From JBEKHT01 sp050012135 (GTDB lineage: Bacteria; Chloroflexota; Anaerolineae; Anaerolineales; RBG-16-64-43), in NCBI GenBank assembly GCA_050012135.1, contig JBEKHT010000006.1, positions 1-64,000 of the forward strand: DNA of 64,000 nt, given 5' to 3'. Every line of letters starts with the position of its first letter. The first letter of the stretch is position 1. Of this stretch, positions 1-8,884 are shown in pieces. The position numbers and the translations under genes were made by a program. The notes beneath the pieces were generated by a model that saw nothing but the letters and a program-made list of their open reading frames with translations, was not told the origin of the DNA and searched no databases.

Positions 1-179
1 GGGTCGAAAATCCTTCCGGAGCCGCTGACCGAAGGCCTTCCGCTTGTAGATTCAGCCGAGCTCGCCCACCGTTAATCGGGCGCAGACCTGAACCGGTGTC
101 TGCGGAAGAGCCTGCCTAAGTCGCAGGAAGCAGGGTGGTAACGCGGGTGGGATCCCGTCCCTGAGTGGGCGGGATTTTT
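1..179 (+). promoter_or_regulatory. T-box leader (5' part cut by window edge)
   Basis: A T-box leader senses uncharged tRNA and allows read-through into an aminoacyl-tRNA synthetase operon. The sequence shows a T-box antiterminator core (AGGGTGGTAACGCGG, from 132) followed at once by an intrinsic terminator (152-179). The UGGU bulge would pair with a tRNA ending in discriminator A plus CCA, which fits tRNA-Ile or tRNA-Ala. A perfect 7-bp hairpin (81-87 with 98-104) fits stem III, and CCTTC/GAAGG near 12-35 may be part of stem I. Stem I starts before the window, so the specifier codon cannot be read. The genes downstream are alaX and ileS, so isoleucine is the best guess. Confidence 0.85.
152..179 (+). 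terminator. T-box intrinsic terminator
   Basis: The hairpin ATCCCGTCC / GGGCGGGAT (152-175, nine pairs including one G-U, six-base loop) runs directly into five T residues. Its 5' arm lies next to the T-box core, as expected for the helix that forms when tRNA is charged. It ends 75 bases before the start of alaX. Confidence 0.85.
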
Positions 180-254
180 GTTATTGGTCGCCCAGGCCGC
201 CGGGAGTGCGAAGACGCAATCCGAGTGGTGCCCATTTGGGCAGAGAGGGGAAGA

Positions 255-977
255 GTGGCCAGGACAACATGGCTCTTTCAGACCGATTCCTATCTGCGCG
301 AGTTCCACGCTCGGGTCATGCGATCCGAGACCTTGGGGGTCGTGCTGGATCAGACGGCCTTCTACCCCGGAGGAGGTGGGCAGCCCGCAGATCGGGGCTG
401 GCTTCACGCGCAGGACCGCCACTGGCAGGTCCTGGAACTGAGGAAGGCTGGAGAAGACATTCTGCATAGTCTGTCGGGGGACCCCCCGGAGGTGGGGGTC
501 GAGGTGCAGGGCGAACTGGATTGGCCTCGGCGCATGGCCCTGATGAGAACGCACACCGCCCTGCACATTCTCTGTGGGGTGATCTGGCGAGACTATCAGG
601 CGCACGTGACGGGAGGCAACATGGAACCGCTTCGCGCCCGGATGGACTTCGAGTTTGAGCGCATGCAGCAAGAACTCGCTCGGGAGATCGAGGAAAAAGT
701 TAACCGGGAGGTGGCCGCCGCCCGCCCCGTCCAGGTTCGAATCCTGCCACGCGAGGAAGCTTTCGCGATCCCCGACCTCATTCGGACCCGGATCAACCTG
801 CTCCCGGCGGGCATTCAGGAGGTGCGCGTGGTTGAGATTGTGGGTTTGGATTTGCAAGCGGATGGGGGCACTCATGTCTCCAGCACAGCCGAGGTCGGCC
901 GCATCCGCGTGGTCGACTACAAGAGCAAGGGGAAAATCAACAAGCGCCTGGAGATCGCGTTGGACGAGGCCTCCTGA
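255..977 (+). CDS. alaX: alanyl-tRNA editing protein, AlaX family
   Basis: A free-standing homologue of the AlaRS editing domain, expected to deacylate mischarged tRNA-Ala (Ser- or Gly-tRNA-Ala) in the cytoplasm. The 240-residue protein has an AlaX-M-like layout: an N-terminal part with the glycine-rich YPGGGGQPADRG segment (residues 37-48) and the editing domain with zinc-site motif HTALH (H100, H104). The second zinc motif reads DGGTH (D203, H207), where the AlaRS form has Cys in place of the Asp. GTG at 255 is chosen because GAGGGG lies four bases upstream; the frame stays open back to 165, inside the T-box terminator. It lies between the T-box and ileS, 38 bases before ileS, so both are probably induced by amino-acid starvation. 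Confidence 0.85.
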   Translation: MARTTWLFQTDSYLREFHARVMRSETLGVVLDQTAFYPGGGGQPADRGWLHAQDRHWQVLELRKAGEDILHSLSGDPPEVGVEVQGELDWPRRMALMRTHTALHILCGVIWRDYQAHVTGGNMEPLRARMDFEFERMQQELAREIEEKVNREVAAARPVQVRILPREEAFAIPDLIRTRINLLPAGIQEVRVVEIVGLDLQADGGTHVSSTAEVGRIRVVDYKSKGKINKRLEIALDEAS

Positions 978-1015
978 GGGGAATCCCGCATCGATGAGCT
1001 AACGAGGAGGGATGG

Positions 1016-4000
1016 ATGTTTGATCCTGTGACCTCGCACTTTGATCCGCAGAGGCTGGAGGCCGAAGTACTTCGCTTCTGGAGAGAGCGCGACGTCTTTC
1101 GTCGCTCCATGGACATTCGGCGCGGCGGACCGGACTTCGTTTTCTTTGAGGGTCCCCCCACCGCAAACGGGAAACCGGGAGTCCATCATGTTCTGGCCCG
1201 GGCCTTCAAGGATCTTTTTCCCCGTTATCGGACGATGCGTGGCTTCTATGTGCGGCGGCGCGGCGGATGGGATACGCACGGCCTGCCGGTGGAGATCGCG
1301 GTCGAGAAGGAACTCCAGTTTCACACCAAGCAAGACATCGAGGCCTATGGCATCGACAAATTCAACGAGCACTGCCGGGCCTCGGTCTTCCGCTATATTC
1401 AGGACTGGGAACGGCTGACCGAGCGCATCGCCTTCTGGGTAGACTTGGATGACGCGTACGTAACCTACACCCGGGATTACATTGAATCGGTCTGGTGGAT
1501 CCTCAAGAGCTTCTGGGATCGGGGGCTACTCTACCAAGGCTTCAAGGTCGTGCCCTACTGCCCACGATGCGGCACCCCCCTTTCCGATCACGAGTTGCAT
1601 TACCCGGACGCCCTGCGCGAGACCGAAGATCCTTCCGTTTACGTTCGCTTCCCTTTAAGGGACGACCCCCAAACCTCCTTCCTGGCATGGACCACGACCC
1701 CCTGGACCCTTCCCGCGAACGTTGCCCTGGCGGTTCACCCCGATACGCTCTACGCCCGCGTCGAACGCACAACTTCCGCGGGCGAGCGCGAGTATTTGAT
1801 CGTGGCCAAGGACTTGGTGGAAACGGTCCTGGCGGACGAGCCGCATCGGGTGGTCGGGGACTATCTGGGAAAGGAACTGGAAGGGTGGCGATACCAACCT
1901 CTTTTCACCTTTCTGCCTCTGGAGAAGCCTGCCCATCGAGTCGTTCTGGGCAGCTTTGTGACAACAACCGAGGGGACCGGAGTGGTCCATCAAGCTCCCG
2001 CCTTTGGGGCCGATGATATGCAGATGGCGCTCGAGCATGATCTGCCGGTGCTGATGACCGTAGATCCAAGCGGTCGATTTGTTCCCGAGGTGCGTCCCTG
2101 GCAAGGTATGTTTGTCAAGGAGGCCGACCCTCTGATCACCAAGGATCTGGCGGAAAGGGGTCTCCTGTTCCGGGGGGGGAAGATCGTTCACACCTACCCG
2201 TTTTGCTGGCGGTGCGGTACCCCTCTGCTCTACTATGCGCGCTCGACCTGGTACATTCGCACCACCCAGTTCTTGGATCGACTCGTAGCTCTCAATGAGA
2301 CTATTCACTGGCATCCGGACCACATCCGGCGCGGGCGCTTTGGGAACTGGCTGGCCAACAACGTCGACTGGGCCCTGGGTCGCGAGCGGTACTGGGGGAC
2401 ACCTCTCCCGATCTGGGAGTGCAACGGCTGTCATTATCAGGAATGCGTCGGATCGGTCGCCGATCTTTCGCAGCGCACAGGAAAGGACCTGTCTGACCTG
2501 GACCTGCATCGGCCCTATGTCGACCAGGTGACCTGGTCCTGCCCCAAGTGTCAGCAGGAAATGAAGCGGGTTCCTGAGCTGATTGATGTCTGGTTCGATT
2601 CGGGGGCCATGCCCGTCGCGCAATGGCACTACCCATTTGAGAACGCGGAAATCTTCCAGCATCAATTTCCAGCGGACTTCATATGCGAGGCCGTCGATCA
2701 AACTCGCGGATGGTTCTATTCCCTGCACGCGATCAGCACCCTCCTAAAGGACAGCGTCGCCTTCAAGAACGTGATTGTCCTCGGCCTGGTCCTGGACGCG
2801 GCGGGCCAAAAGATGTCCAAGTCCCGAGGGAATGTGGTCGATCCTTGGGAGGTCCTGAATTCCCATGGGGCCGACGCCTTTCGCTGGTACCTCTATACGG
2901 CCTCGCCCCCGGGGCAGGAGCGTCGGTTTTCCACGGACTTGGTGGGGGAAGTGATTCGCAGCTTCACCCTGACCTTGTGGAATGTGTTCTCGTTCTTCGT
3001 GACGTATGCTAACTTGGACGGCTGGGTCCCGGACGAGGCGCTCAACCGCCAGGCCTCCCTCGGCCATCCGGCTGGAGGGCGGGCCGGGCGCGCCTACTCC
3101 GACCTGGACCGTTGGATTCTCTCCGAGCTCCATGTCCTCGTGCGTTCGGTCAGCACGGCGTTGGAGAACTACGATGCGCTGGGAGCAACCCGCCCGATCG
3201 AGGCCTTTGTGGATCGCCTCTCGAATTGGTACCTGCGCAGAAGCCGCCGGCGCTTCTGGAAGTCCGGACAGGACGCGGAGAAGAATGCGGCCTACGCCAC
3301 GTTGTATGAATGCCTGACGACCCTTGCCAAGCTCCTGGCCCCTTCGATGCCTTTTCTCGCCGAGGCCATCTACCGAAACCTCGTGTCTGCGCGGAATGAG
3401 CGGGCCCCGGAGTCCGTGCACCTGGCCGACTGGCCCGAGTACGATCGGGCCATGGTGGATGAAATGCTGAACGCGGAGATGGGACGCGTGCTTCGCTGGG
3501 CTTCTCTGGGTCACGCGGCGCGCAGCCATGCCAACCTCAAGGTGCGCCAGCCCCTGGCGGAGATCGCCTTCAGCGTAGCCTCTCGGGAGGAGGCCGCCAC
3601 GTTGGAAAAGTACAGAGATCTTCTGGCGGATGAGCTGAACGTGAAGCGCGCCAGAAAGCTGGACACGGCGGAGGACGTTCTTACCTACTCTCTTCATCCT
3701 CGGCCCCAGTTGCTCGGTCCGAAACATGGGGCGCTGTTCCCGAGAATCCGCGCCGCCCTCTCGCAGAGGGATGCGGGTGCGGCCGCTGTGGAGTTTCTCC
3801 AGGGCCGGTCCCTTTCCATCGAGGTGGAAGGAGAGTCCATCCAGATCTTGCCCGAGGAAGTGGAAGTTCGCATGACCGCGCGCGAAGGATATTCGATGGC
3901 GGAGGAGGGAGGGAACATCGCCGCCCTCAGCACGGGTCTCACGCCCGAATTGATTGGAGAAGGCCTGGCGCGGGAGTTTGTCCGTCGTGTCCAGGATCTG

Positions 4001-4228
4001 CGCAAGAATGCCGGCCTGGAGATCGCGGACCGGATTCAGATCTTCTACAAAGCATCGCCGAAGTTAGCCCAGGCCGTCGAGCACCACCGCCAGTACATCG
4101 CGGGAGAGACTCTGGCCCTGTCCCTGGAGTCGGGCGAGGCGCCCCCCGCGGCTTCTCGCGCGGAGCACGAGTTCGACGGCGAGTCCCTGCTGGTGGGCAT
4201 CGTTCGCGCTGGCGCTCCTGAGACGTAG
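1016..4228 (+). CDS. ileS: isoleucyl-tRNA synthetase, type 2-like
   Basis: Charges tRNA-Ile with isoleucine in the cytoplasm. The 1070-residue class Ia synthetase has the catalytic N-terminal part, the inserted editing domain with its TTPWTLPANVA segment, KMSKS at residues 599-603, an anticodon-binding domain and the C-terminal extension typical of the eukaryote-like type 2 enzymes. The first signature is unusual: the canonical HxGH is replaced by GVHH (residues 55-58, in NGKPGVHHVLAR). Such swapped GxHH motifs are known in some type-2 IleRS enzymes, where they are linked to very high mupirocin resistance. Several CxxC pairs (CPRC, CWRC, CPKC) suggest zinc sites. The start is supported by GAGGAGGG upstream. 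Shares the T-box leader with alaX. Confidence 0.97.
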   Translation: MFDPVTSHFDPQRLEAEVLRFWRERDVFRRSMDIRRGGPDFVFFEGPPTANGKPGVHHVLARAFKDLFPRYRTMRGFYVRRRGGWDTHGLPVEIAVEKELQFHTKQDIEAYGIDKFNEHCRASVFRYIQDWERLTERIAFWVDLDDAYVTYTRDYIESVWWILKSFWDRGLLYQGFKVVPYCPRCGTPLSDHELHYPDALRETEDPSVYVRFPLRDDPQTSFLAWTTTPWTLPANVALAVHPDTLYARVERTTSAGEREYLIVAKDLVETVLADEPHRVVGDYLGKELEGWRYQPLFTFLPLEKPAHRVVLGSFVTTTEGTGVVHQAPAFGADDMQMALEHDLPVLMTVDPSGRFVPEVRPWQGMFVKEADPLITKDLAERGLLFRGGKIVHTYPFCWRCGTPLLYYARSTWYIRTTQFLDRLVALNETIHWHPDHIRRGRFGNWLANNVDWALGRERYWGTPLPIWECNGCHYQECVGSVADLSQRTGKDLSDLDLHRPYVDQVTWSCPKCQQEMKRVPELIDVWFDSGAMPVAQWHYPFENAEIFQHQFPADFICEAVDQTRGWFYSLHAISTLLKDSVAFKNVIVLGLVLDAAGQKMSKSRGNVVDPWEVLNSHGADAFRWYLYTASPPGQERRFSTDLVGEVIRSFTLTLWNVFSFFVTYANLDGWVPDEALNRQASLGHPAGGRAGRAYSDLDRWILSELHVLVRSVSTALENYDALGATRPIEAFVDRLSNWYLRRSRRRFWKSGQDAEKNAAYATLYECLTTLAKLLAPSMPFLAEAIYRNLVSARNERAPESVHLADWPEYDRAMVDEMLNAEMGRVLRWASLGHAARSHANLKVRQPLAEIAFSVASREEAATLEKYRDLLADELNVKRARKLDTAEDVLTYSLHPRPQLLGPKHGALFPRIRAALSQRDAGAAAVEFLQGRSLSIEVEGESIQILPEEVEVRMTAREGYSMAEEGGNIAALSTGLTPELIGEGLAREFVRRVQDLRKNAGLEIADRIQIFYKASPKLAQAVEHHRQYIAGETLALSLESGEAPPAASRAEHEFDGESLLVGIVRAGAPET

Positions 4229-4420
4229 AGCCGAGGGGCCAAGTCCCGGGCGGAGACTGTCCCCCTCTGGAGCGGAAAAACCCGGGCGCACATCTTTCCC
4301 GATCGATCCGCCTGTGAGCGGGCCACGCGCTGCCCCGAAGGCCCCCAAGGCGGGGGAAGCTCGATCCGACCGAACCGGTCCTGCAACTCCAGACGATTCT
4401 CCGCGCCCGCTTCGGTGCGA

Positions 4421-4426
4421 TACAAT
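4421..4426 (+). promoter_or_regulatory. possible -10 box for lspA
   Basis: TACAAT differs from the consensus at one position and sits about 40 bases before the lspA start. No good -35 box is visible at 17 bases (only TTCTCC at 18). The rest of the 236-base ileS-lspA interval holds nothing I recognise. Confidence 0.4.
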
Positions 4427-4464
4427 TCGACCACGAAGGGTCGGAGCAGGTGCGGGAGGGATCA

Positions 4465-4974
4465 GTGAGCCTTCGTTCCTACGGCATTCTGACTTTGCTG
4501 GCCGGTACGATCATGGGTCTCGACCAGCTCACCAAATGGCTCGTGCGCACGCGCTTGGCGCTGGGCCAAGCCTGGACTCCCTGGGAGCCGCTCTCCCCGT
4601 ACATGCGGGTGGTGCACTGGACGAATACCGGGGCGGCCTTTGGCCTCTTCCAAAATGGCAACATGGTTTTCACGATCCTGGCCATCGTGGTCTCGGCAGC
4701 CATCATCTACTACTATCGCAACACCGAACGCGCCAGCTGGCTCGTCCGGCTGGCTCTGGCCATGCAGCTAGGGGGAGCCCTTGGGAATTTGATCGATCGG
4801 CTAACTCAAGGTACGGTCACAGACTTTATCTCGATCGGGTCGTTTCCGGTGTTCAACCTGGCCGATGCGAGCATTTCCCTGGGTGTGGCGTTCCTGCTGA
4901 TTGACATGCTGGTTGAACAAAGCCGCTCCGCAAGCCGCTCGGCCTCTGCAACCTCCGCCCCGGATCAAACGTGA
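4465..4974 (+). CDS. lspA: lipoprotein signal peptidase (signal peptidase II)
   Basis: An inner-membrane aspartyl protease that removes the signal peptide of diacylglyceryl-modified prolipoproteins. The 169-residue protein has four hydrophobic segments and the family motifs NTGAAFG (54-60), GNLIDR (107-112) and VFNLADA (129-135). The catalytic pair should be D120 and D134. GTG at 4465 is preferred because GGGAGGG lies four bases before it; an in-frame GTG at 4450 has no such site. It overlaps rluD by four bases (GTGA), so the two are translationally coupled. Likely lipoprotein substrates in the window are the Tat protein at 37.2-38.3 kb and the PstS-like protein at 62.3 kb. Confidence 0.95.
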   Translation: MSLRSYGILTLLAGTIMGLDQLTKWLVRTRLALGQAWTPWEPLSPYMRVVHWTNTGAAFGLFQNGNMVFTILAIVVSAAIIYYYRNTERASWLVRLALAMQLGGALGNLIDRLTQGTVTDFISIGSFPVFNLADASISLGVAFLLIDMLVEQSRSASRSASATSAPDQT

Positions 4975-5933
4975 GTGACACTTTTCATCGTTGGACGGTC
5001 GAGCGGGGCGGAATCCGGCTCGATCAATTCCTGAGCCGCGCCCTGCCAGAACAATCGCGTTCCTCCCTTCAACGCCTGGTCGAATTGGGGTATGTCCGAT
5101 GCAATGACGAACCGGCATTGCGCAAGTCCCTGATCGTGCAGGCGGGAGACCGGGTCGAAGTCCGCGTGCCGACCCCGCCACCGAGTCGAGTTCAGCCTGA
5201 GCCGATACCGCTCGAGGTTCTATTCGAGAATGAGGATGTCCTGGTGATCAACAAGCCAGCCGGGCTCGTGGTGCATCCAGCCGTGGGCCACTTCACCGGG
5301 ACCCTGGTGGCGGCCGTCTTGGCACATTCTCCGCAAATTGAGAGGGGGGGGGAGGTCCAGCGTCCAGGCATTGTCCACCGACTGGACAAAGACACTTCGG
5401 GGATCATCCTCGTCGCCAAAACCGAAGAGGCCCAAACCTCATTGCAAAAAGCATTCGAGCAGAGAGCGGTCCACAAGGTGTATCTGGCTCTTGTGGATGG
5501 GGTACCGCCCACACCCGAGGGCCGAATTCAAGCAGCCGTTGGACGGGATCCTTCCCATCGCCAGCGGATGGCGATCGTCCCGACCAGCCGCGGCCGGCAG
5601 GCCGAAACGGTGTACCGCACTCTCGAACGGTTGGGGGAGCACACCCTGCTTGAGGTTGTGCCCCTGACGGGTCGCACCCACCAGATCCGGGTTCACTTGG
5701 CATTCTTGGGTTGCCCCATCGTGGGGGATCGTGTCTACGGTCGACGCACGCCGAGTCTGCCCGTCCAGCGGCAGCTCCTCCACGCGGCCCAACTGGAACT
5801 CTGCTTGCCGAACGAACGCCAGCCGCGTCTCTTCATCGCTCCCATGCCGGCCGATTTCCAACAGGCGTTGGACGGGTTGCGAGGAGGATCACCCCGGAAG
5901 GCCCCGGCCCAGCGAGTCGCTGGTTCGCCCTGA
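4971..5933 (+). CDS. rluD: RluD-family rRNA pseudouridine synthase
   Basis: Isomerises uridine to pseudouridine in RNA, in this family usually 23S rRNA helix 69. The 320-residue protein has an N-terminal S4 RNA-binding domain (about 15-65) and the catalytic domain with HRLDKDTSG, whose D139 is the catalytic aspartate. GRTHQIRVHLAFLG further on is also diagnostic. Translation starts at GTG 4971, inside the lspA stop, so it belongs to the lspA operon. lspA-rluD neighbourhoods are common in bacteria. Which uridines it modifies cannot be read from sequence, so the RluD name is a family-level call. Confidence 0.9.
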   Translation: MSDTFHRWTVERGGIRLDQFLSRALPEQSRSSLQRLVELGYVRCNDEPALRKSLIVQAGDRVEVRVPTPPPSRVQPEPIPLEVLFENEDVLVINKPAGLVVHPAVGHFTGTLVAAVLAHSPQIERGGEVQRPGIVHRLDKDTSGIILVAKTEEAQTSLQKAFEQRAVHKVYLALVDGVPPTPEGRIQAAVGRDPSHRQRMAIVPTSRGRQAETVYRTLERLGEHTLLEVVPLTGRTHQIRVHLAFLGCPIVGDRVYGRRTPSLPVQRQLLHAAQLELCLPNERQPRLFIAPMPADFQQALDGLRGGSPRKAPAQRVAGSP

Positions 5934-5999
5934 ATCCACCCGGGTGAACCGCTGCCGTTGGGTCTGGTCTCACGAAGCGCTTCAGGCGCGGAGGTCATC

Positions 6000-7046
6000 A
6001 TGGAGTCCATCGATCTGCGATCCGACACGGTGACTCAGCCCACCCCCGAGATGCGCAGGGCCATGTCCGCCGCTAAGGTCGGGGATGATGTTTTTGGAGA
6101 GGACCCCACCGTCAACCAACTGCAGGACATGGCGGCAGAGCGCATGGGCAAGGAGGCAGGGTTGTTTGTCACCTCCGGGACGATGGGGAACCTCGTGGCT
6201 GTGCTTACCCACTGCGGGCGCGGCGATGAAGCGATCTTGGGTGACCAGGCCCACACCTTCTTGTATGAAGCGGGTGGCATCGCCGCGCTCGGTGGGGTGC
6301 ACCCGCACCCGGTTCGCAACCAAGCCGACGGCACCCTGCGACTGCAAGATCTTCAGGCGGCGATCCGGTCCGACGACGTTCACTTCCCGCGCTCCCGCTT
6401 GATCTGCCTCGAGAACACGCACAATCGCTGCGGGGGCGTCCCGCTGACAGCCGAGTACACCGGGCAAGTCGGCGAGTTGGCCCATGCGCGTGGCCTCGCC
6501 CTGCACCTGGATGGGGCCCGGATTTTCAATGCGGCGGCCGCCTTGAGGCGGCGGCCCCAAGACCTTGTGGCCCCAGCGGATTCGGTCAGTTTTTGTCTGT
6601 CCAAAGCGCTTTGCGCTCCGGTCGGCTCCGTGCTGTGTGGGTCGCGGGAATTCGTCGCGAAGGCTCGGCGAATTCGCAAGCAACTGGGCGGCGGCATGCG
6701 CCAGGCCGGAATCCTGGCCGCTGCCGGAATCGTCGGGTTGCAGAAGATGGTCGATCGAGTGAGTCAGGACCATGAGAACGCGTGGGCCTTGGCCGCCGGC
6801 CTCGGGCAGATCGCGGGAATTCGCCTGGATCCGGGGACTCCCTACACCAACATGGTCTTTTTTGAGCTCGATCCAGGAATCCGGTTCGACGCGGAGGGCG
6901 TGGCGGCTCGGCTGGCTGAAAAGAAGGTCCGGGTTCAGGTGACCGGTCCCCGCCGCTTCCGCGCGGTCCTGCATTATTGGGTGGGCCCAGAGCAGGTTCA
7001 GCGCGTGGTACGGGCCTTCGAAGACACACTCAGCGAGCCGACCTAG
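6000..7046 (+). CDS. ltaE: low-specificity L-threonine aldolase
   Basis: A PLP enzyme that cleaves L-threonine and L-allo-threonine to glycine and acetaldehyde. The 348-residue fold-type-I protein starts with the family's typical IDLRSDTVTQPTPEM segment. LHLDGARI carries D171, which should contact the PLP ring nitrogen, and SFCLSKALCAPVGS carries the Schiff-base lysine K202. ATG 6000 is chosen because GGAGG lies five bases upstream; the frame is open back to 5958 with no ribosome site. It follows rluD by 66 bases and may be co-transcribed. It faces sppA across 27 bases. Confidence 0.93.
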   Translation: MESIDLRSDTVTQPTPEMRRAMSAAKVGDDVFGEDPTVNQLQDMAAERMGKEAGLFVTSGTMGNLVAVLTHCGRGDEAILGDQAHTFLYEAGGIAALGGVHPHPVRNQADGTLRLQDLQAAIRSDDVHFPRSRLICLENTHNRCGGVPLTAEYTGQVGELAHARGLALHLDGARIFNAAAALRRRPQDLVAPADSVSFCLSKALCAPVGSVLCGSREFVAKARRIRKQLGGGMRQAGILAAAGIVGLQKMVDRVSQDHENAWALAAGLGQIAGIRLDPGTPYTNMVFFELDPGIRFDAEGVAARLAEKKVRVQVTGPRRFRAVLHYWVGPEQVQRVVRAFEDTLSEPT

Positions 7047-7073
7047 GCGGGGCCGCGGGCCGGTCGCCGATCC

Positions 7074-8087
7074 TCAGGGCGTCCATCGATACTGGAGGGA
7101 AGGCTCCCAAAGGCGGTCGAGGCCCAGGGCCTGGGGGCTCAACGTATTCGCAATCGAGGAGATGTAACTCAAGAGCGATGGGCCTGGGCCGTAATGGATC
7201 ACGCGGGGCGTCCCGCTGATCTTACCGAGTTGCGCCGCCTTGGCGATTGCGTTCTCTTCGTACCCCAGGGCGTCGACGAGCCCAAGCTGCAAGGCCTGCT
7301 GGCCCGTGAAGACTCGTCCGTCCGCCAGTTGAAGGACCTCGTCTTTGGGCAGGTGGCGCCCGTTGGCAACCACGGAGACGAATCCAGCATACGCCTGGTC
7401 GACGATGCCCTGCATGATCGCCTTGTCGGCGTCGCTCATGGGCCGATAAGGGCTGCCCAGATCCTTTTCTGGGCCGGACTTTATCACCGTGAACTGCACT
7501 CCGAGTTTGTCGAGCAACCCCTCTGCATTGGGGAACTCGCTGATCACCCCGATCGATCCCGTCAGAGAGTCTGGATTAGCGATGATGTAGTCGGCGGCCA
7601 TGCTGACATAGTAGGCGCCCGAGGCCCCTTCGGCTCCCATGAGAACAACCAGCGGTTTCCCGCTGCTCTTCAGGGCATGGTAGATTTCGTCTGAGGCGAC
7701 CACATCGCCCCCGGGGCTGTCCACCCGCAGGACGAGGGCTTTCACGTCGGGGTTGTTGGAGGCTGCCCGAACTTGGCTAATCAGATCCTCGGAGGCGGTT
7801 AGGCTGCCCGTTTGGAAGAGGCCGGCCGTCCCTCCGGTAATGACGCCGCGCAGCTCTAGTTCAGCGAGCGCGGGGCCCGTCGAAGGGCCGCTCGTCTGTT
7901 GCTCTTGGCTGGCAGCCATGGACGGGCTCAGGTTCCTGCCGAGCGCGTCTAGACCGAGGCTGGCCGCCAGCAGGGAGCCGAGGCAAAAGAACATTGGAAG
8001 TCCGAACCCAATCAGCACTCCGAACAGCGCCCAAATTGCCGAGCGATCTTTCCTCTCCTTCCTCCCGGATTCTTCAAGGCTTTCCAT
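7074..8087 (-). CDS. sppA: signal peptide peptidase SppA (S49 family)
   Basis: A membrane-anchored serine protease that degrades cleaved signal peptides. The 337-residue single-domain form resembles the Gram-positive and archaeal type. A transmembrane segment (about 17-45) follows a charged cytoplasmic N-terminus. RVDSPGGDV (121-129) precedes GAEGASGAYY, where S156 is the nucleophile, and SGPEKDLGSPYR carries the likely catalytic lysine K208. The Shine-Dalgarno AAGGAGG lies ten bases before the ATG. A TATAAT -10 box lies on the minus strand at 8142-8147, without a convincing -35. The gene is convergent with ltaE and divergent from the nuo operon. Confidence 0.93.
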   Translation of the reverse strand: MESLEESGRKERKDRSAIWALFGVLIGFGLPMFFCLGSLLAASLGLDALGRNLSPSMAASQEQQTSGPSTGPALAELELRGVITGGTAGLFQTGSLTASEDLISQVRAASNNPDVKALVLRVDSPGGDVVASDEIYHALKSSGKPLVVLMGAEGASGAYYVSMAADYIIANPDSLTGSIGVISEFPNAEGLLDKLGVQFTVIKSGPEKDLGSPYRPMSDADKAIMQGIVDQAYAGFVSVVANGRHLPKDEVLQLADGRVFTGQQALQLGLVDALGYEENAIAKAAQLGKISGTPRVIHYGPGPSLLSYISSIANTLSPQALGLDRLWEPSLQYRWTP

Positions 8088-8379
8088 TCTGCAGTAACCT
8101 CCTTGGACCCCGCAGCTTAGCTAGTTGGAGCTCTCTTCATTATTATATAGGCCTCGGGTCGGTTGCGGGTCCCAAGAACCTCCGGACGAAGCTTCCTGGC
8201 GGGAGTCCTCCGCGCCTTGGACCGATCGGGAGGGTCCCCGTCGGGGACCCGCCATTCCCGCGGGGTGTGTACGCAGGGGTCAGAGTACTTTCCCGGACGG
8301 AATCTGGATTCGCCAGGCTCCTCCAAATCCGGAGATTGCGACACGCCCAGTGGTGACATTTGTTATGGACGGTCCTGCT

Positions 8380-8408
8380 TTGACTCAATAGACTACCCGT
8401 GCTAGTAT
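8380..8408 (+). promoter_or_regulatory. sigma70-type promoter of the nuo-atp operon
   Basis: TTGACT (8380-8385), a 17-base spacer and TAGTAT (8403-8408) form a good housekeeping promoter. Transcription would start near 8415, about 95 bases before nuoA. The remaining 8148-8379 interval between sppA and this promoter shows nothing else I recognise. Confidence 0.75.
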
Positions 8409-8509
8409 GGCAGCGGTCGACCGCCGGGCTCCGCATCCCCTGCTGTTTCGGGGGGGCCGGCTGGGGGCCGAGGCTCCCTTGAACTCGACGATTGGAAGGA
8501 GTGGGCAGA

Positions 8510-8863
8510 TTGAACCCATGGATCTTCGTGGGTGTGTTCCTTCTCGTTGCTGGCGCGCTTCCCGCCTTCGCCTTGCTTTTCGCCAAGTACCTTGGCCCAC
8601 GTAGGCCTGCACCGATCAAGTCAGAAACCTATGAGTGCGGCGTCGAAACCCACGGCCCCACTTGGGTCCAATTGAAAGCTCAGTACTACGTCTATGCACT
8701 CGTCTTTGTTGTGTTTGACGTGGAACTGGTTTTCCTATTTCCTTGGGCCATCGTCTACGCAAGGTTGCCGCTTTACGTGGCCCTGGAGGGGGCGCTTTTC
8801 TTGCTAATCCTCGCCGGCGGGCTGGTCTACGTCTGGCGGAAGGGTGCGCTGGAATGGGCATGA
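8510..8863 (+). CDS. nuoA: NADH-quinone oxidoreductase subunit A
   Basis: A small membrane subunit of complex I near the quinone site. The 117-residue protein has three transmembrane segments and the family signature KSETYECGVE, with the loop cysteine next to the quinone channel, followed by VVFDVELVFLFPW. TTG at 8510 is preferred because AAGGAG lies eight bases upstream; in-frame GTG 8501 and TTG 8492 are too close to, or ahead of, that site. It opens the operon. The usual next genes (nuoB, C, D) are missing, and nuoH follows after a terminator-like hairpin. Confidence 0.93.
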   Translation: MNPWIFVGVFLLVAGALPAFALLFAKYLGPRRPAPIKSETYECGVETHGPTWVQLKAQYYVYALVFVVFDVELVFLFPWAIVYARLPLYVALEGALFLLILAGGLVYVWRKGALEWA

Positions 8864-8884
8864 GGATTTGTTGGAGGAAACCCA

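Noticed and set aside
1655..2728. Long open frames on the strand opposite ileS, uvrA, lysS and other genes
   Set aside because: They lie antisense to clearly conserved genes, have low-complexity products and come from high third-position GC.
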